DNA of 22,012 bases. It comes from Actinosomnolentus pattersoniae (SeqCode) (GTDB lineage Bacteria; Actinomycetota; UBA4738). Shown here piece after piece: positions 21,615 to 22,012 of this stretch. Every line of letters begins with the position of its first letter. The stretch's first letter is position 1. The notes under the pieces are model-generated. The model saw only the letters and a list, made by a program, of their open reading frames with translations, was not told the origin of the DNA and did no database searches. The translations under genes were made by a program, and so were the position numbers. The DNA lies in contig JACDCJ010000009.1 of NCBI GenBank assembly GCA_013817655.1, positions 1 through 22,012 on the forward strand. Reading direction: 5' to 3'.

Positions 21615-22012
21615 ATGGAGAACGAAACCGGCACCCTCAGGGTGAAGACGGGGCTGGCCGAGATGTTGAAGGGCGGCGTCATCATGGACGTCACCACGGC
21701 GGACCAGGCGAAGATCGCCGAGGACGCCGGCGCCGTCGCCGTCATGGCCCTGGAACGCGTGCCCGCGGACATCCGGGCAGAGGGCGGGGTCGCGAGGATG
21801 GCCGACCCGGTCAAGGTGACCGAGATCATGGAGGCCGTCACCATTCCCGTCATGGCGAAGTGCCGGATCGGCCACTTCGTCGAGGCGGACATCCTGCAGT
21901 CGCTGGGCGCGGACTACATCGACGAGAGCGAGGTCCTCACGCCCGCCGACGAGGAGCATCACATAGACAAGTGGCGGTTCACGGTCCCGTTCGTCTGTGG
22001 GGCCCGCGACCT
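21615..22012 (+). CDS. pdxS: Pyridoxal 5'-phosphate synthase subunit PdxS (3'-truncated by window end)
   Basis: PdxS is the synthase subunit that makes PLP from ribose 5-phosphate, glyceraldehyde 3-phosphate and ammonia supplied by the glutaminase PdxT. It forms a cytoplasmic dodecamer. The 132 complete codons in the window cover the first part of the TIM barrel. GGVIMDVTTADQAKIAEDAGA supplies Asp25, and VMAKCRIGHFVEA supplies the Schiff-base Lys82. The DESEVLTPADEEHHIDK block, around 103-119, is near-invariant in the family. About 160 residues, including the second catalytic lysine, lie beyond the window. The gene continues the actinobacterial order in which pdxS lies downstream of pimA, and pdxT would be expected to follow. 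The start is secured by the strong ribosome-binding site. Confidence 0.97.
   Translation, partial: MENETGTLRVKTGLAEMLKGGVIMDVTTADQAKIAEDAGAVAVMALERVPADIRAEGGVARMADPVKVTEIMEAVTIPVMAKCRIGHFVEADILQSLGADYIDESEVLTPADEEHHIDKWRFTVPFVCGARD

Overview
The window is about 22 kb of very GC-rich chromosomal DNA with densely packed genes that mostly overlap or abut. The best guess is a deep-branching, possibly uncultured member of the Actinomycetota. The main reason is gene order: thrS, an HIT/Ap4A phosphorylase-type gene, a CDP-alcohol phosphatidyltransferase-like gene, a PIM-type acyltransferase, pimA and then pdxS recall the thrS-Rv2613c-pgsA1-Rv2611c-pimA ... pdxS region of Mycobacterium. DUF6457, EF-G2 and several apparently leaderless promoters agree. 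No insertion sequence, prophage, CRISPR array or integrase is visible, and no gene-free stretch exceeds 150 bases.

Layout. (1) 1-2826: the end of a membrane-bound molybdo-oxidoreductase operon (truncated 4Fe-4S subunit plus NrfD-type anchor, probably formate dehydrogenase), a Ca2+/H+ antiporter, and a convergent DUF6457 gene often associated with molybdenum cofactor genes. (2) 2860-3872: a secreted metzincin-like protein with its own promoter and terminator, then tRNA-Val(CAC). (3) 4015-6454: thrS and the HIT gene. (4) 6501-11019: a translationally coupled five-gene cassette: alpha/beta-hydrolase esterase, RimK-like ATP-grasp ligase, circularly permuted ATP-grasp protein, GCS2 carboxylate-amine ligase and DUF983 membrane protein. 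(5) 11028-15254, minus strand: EF-G2, a DAO-family FAD oxidoreductase and a non-canonical DapA-family lyase. (6) 15339-19475: the resumed lipid cluster (degenerate CDP-alcohol phosphatidyltransferase, acyltransferase, pimA), then lemA and htpX. (7) 19510-20274: a lone minus-strand sulfotransferase-like gene. (8) 20432-22012: a DUF3048 protein and the 5' part of pdxS.

The most interesting feature is that blocks 4 and 5 sit inside an otherwise conserved order. Block 4 carries three unrelated types of amide-forming enzyme plus a hydrolase. It looks like a compact pathway for a small peptide or an amidated metabolite whose product cannot be named from sequence. Two enzymes look altered at their active sites: the phosphatidyltransferase-like protein lacks most of the CDP-alcohol motif, and the secreted protease has QExxHxxGxxH instead of HExxHxxGxxH. 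Several genes start 6-8 bases after a TANNNT -10 element, which points to leaderless transcription.

All functional calls come from recognising motifs and family patterns by eye. No database search was run.
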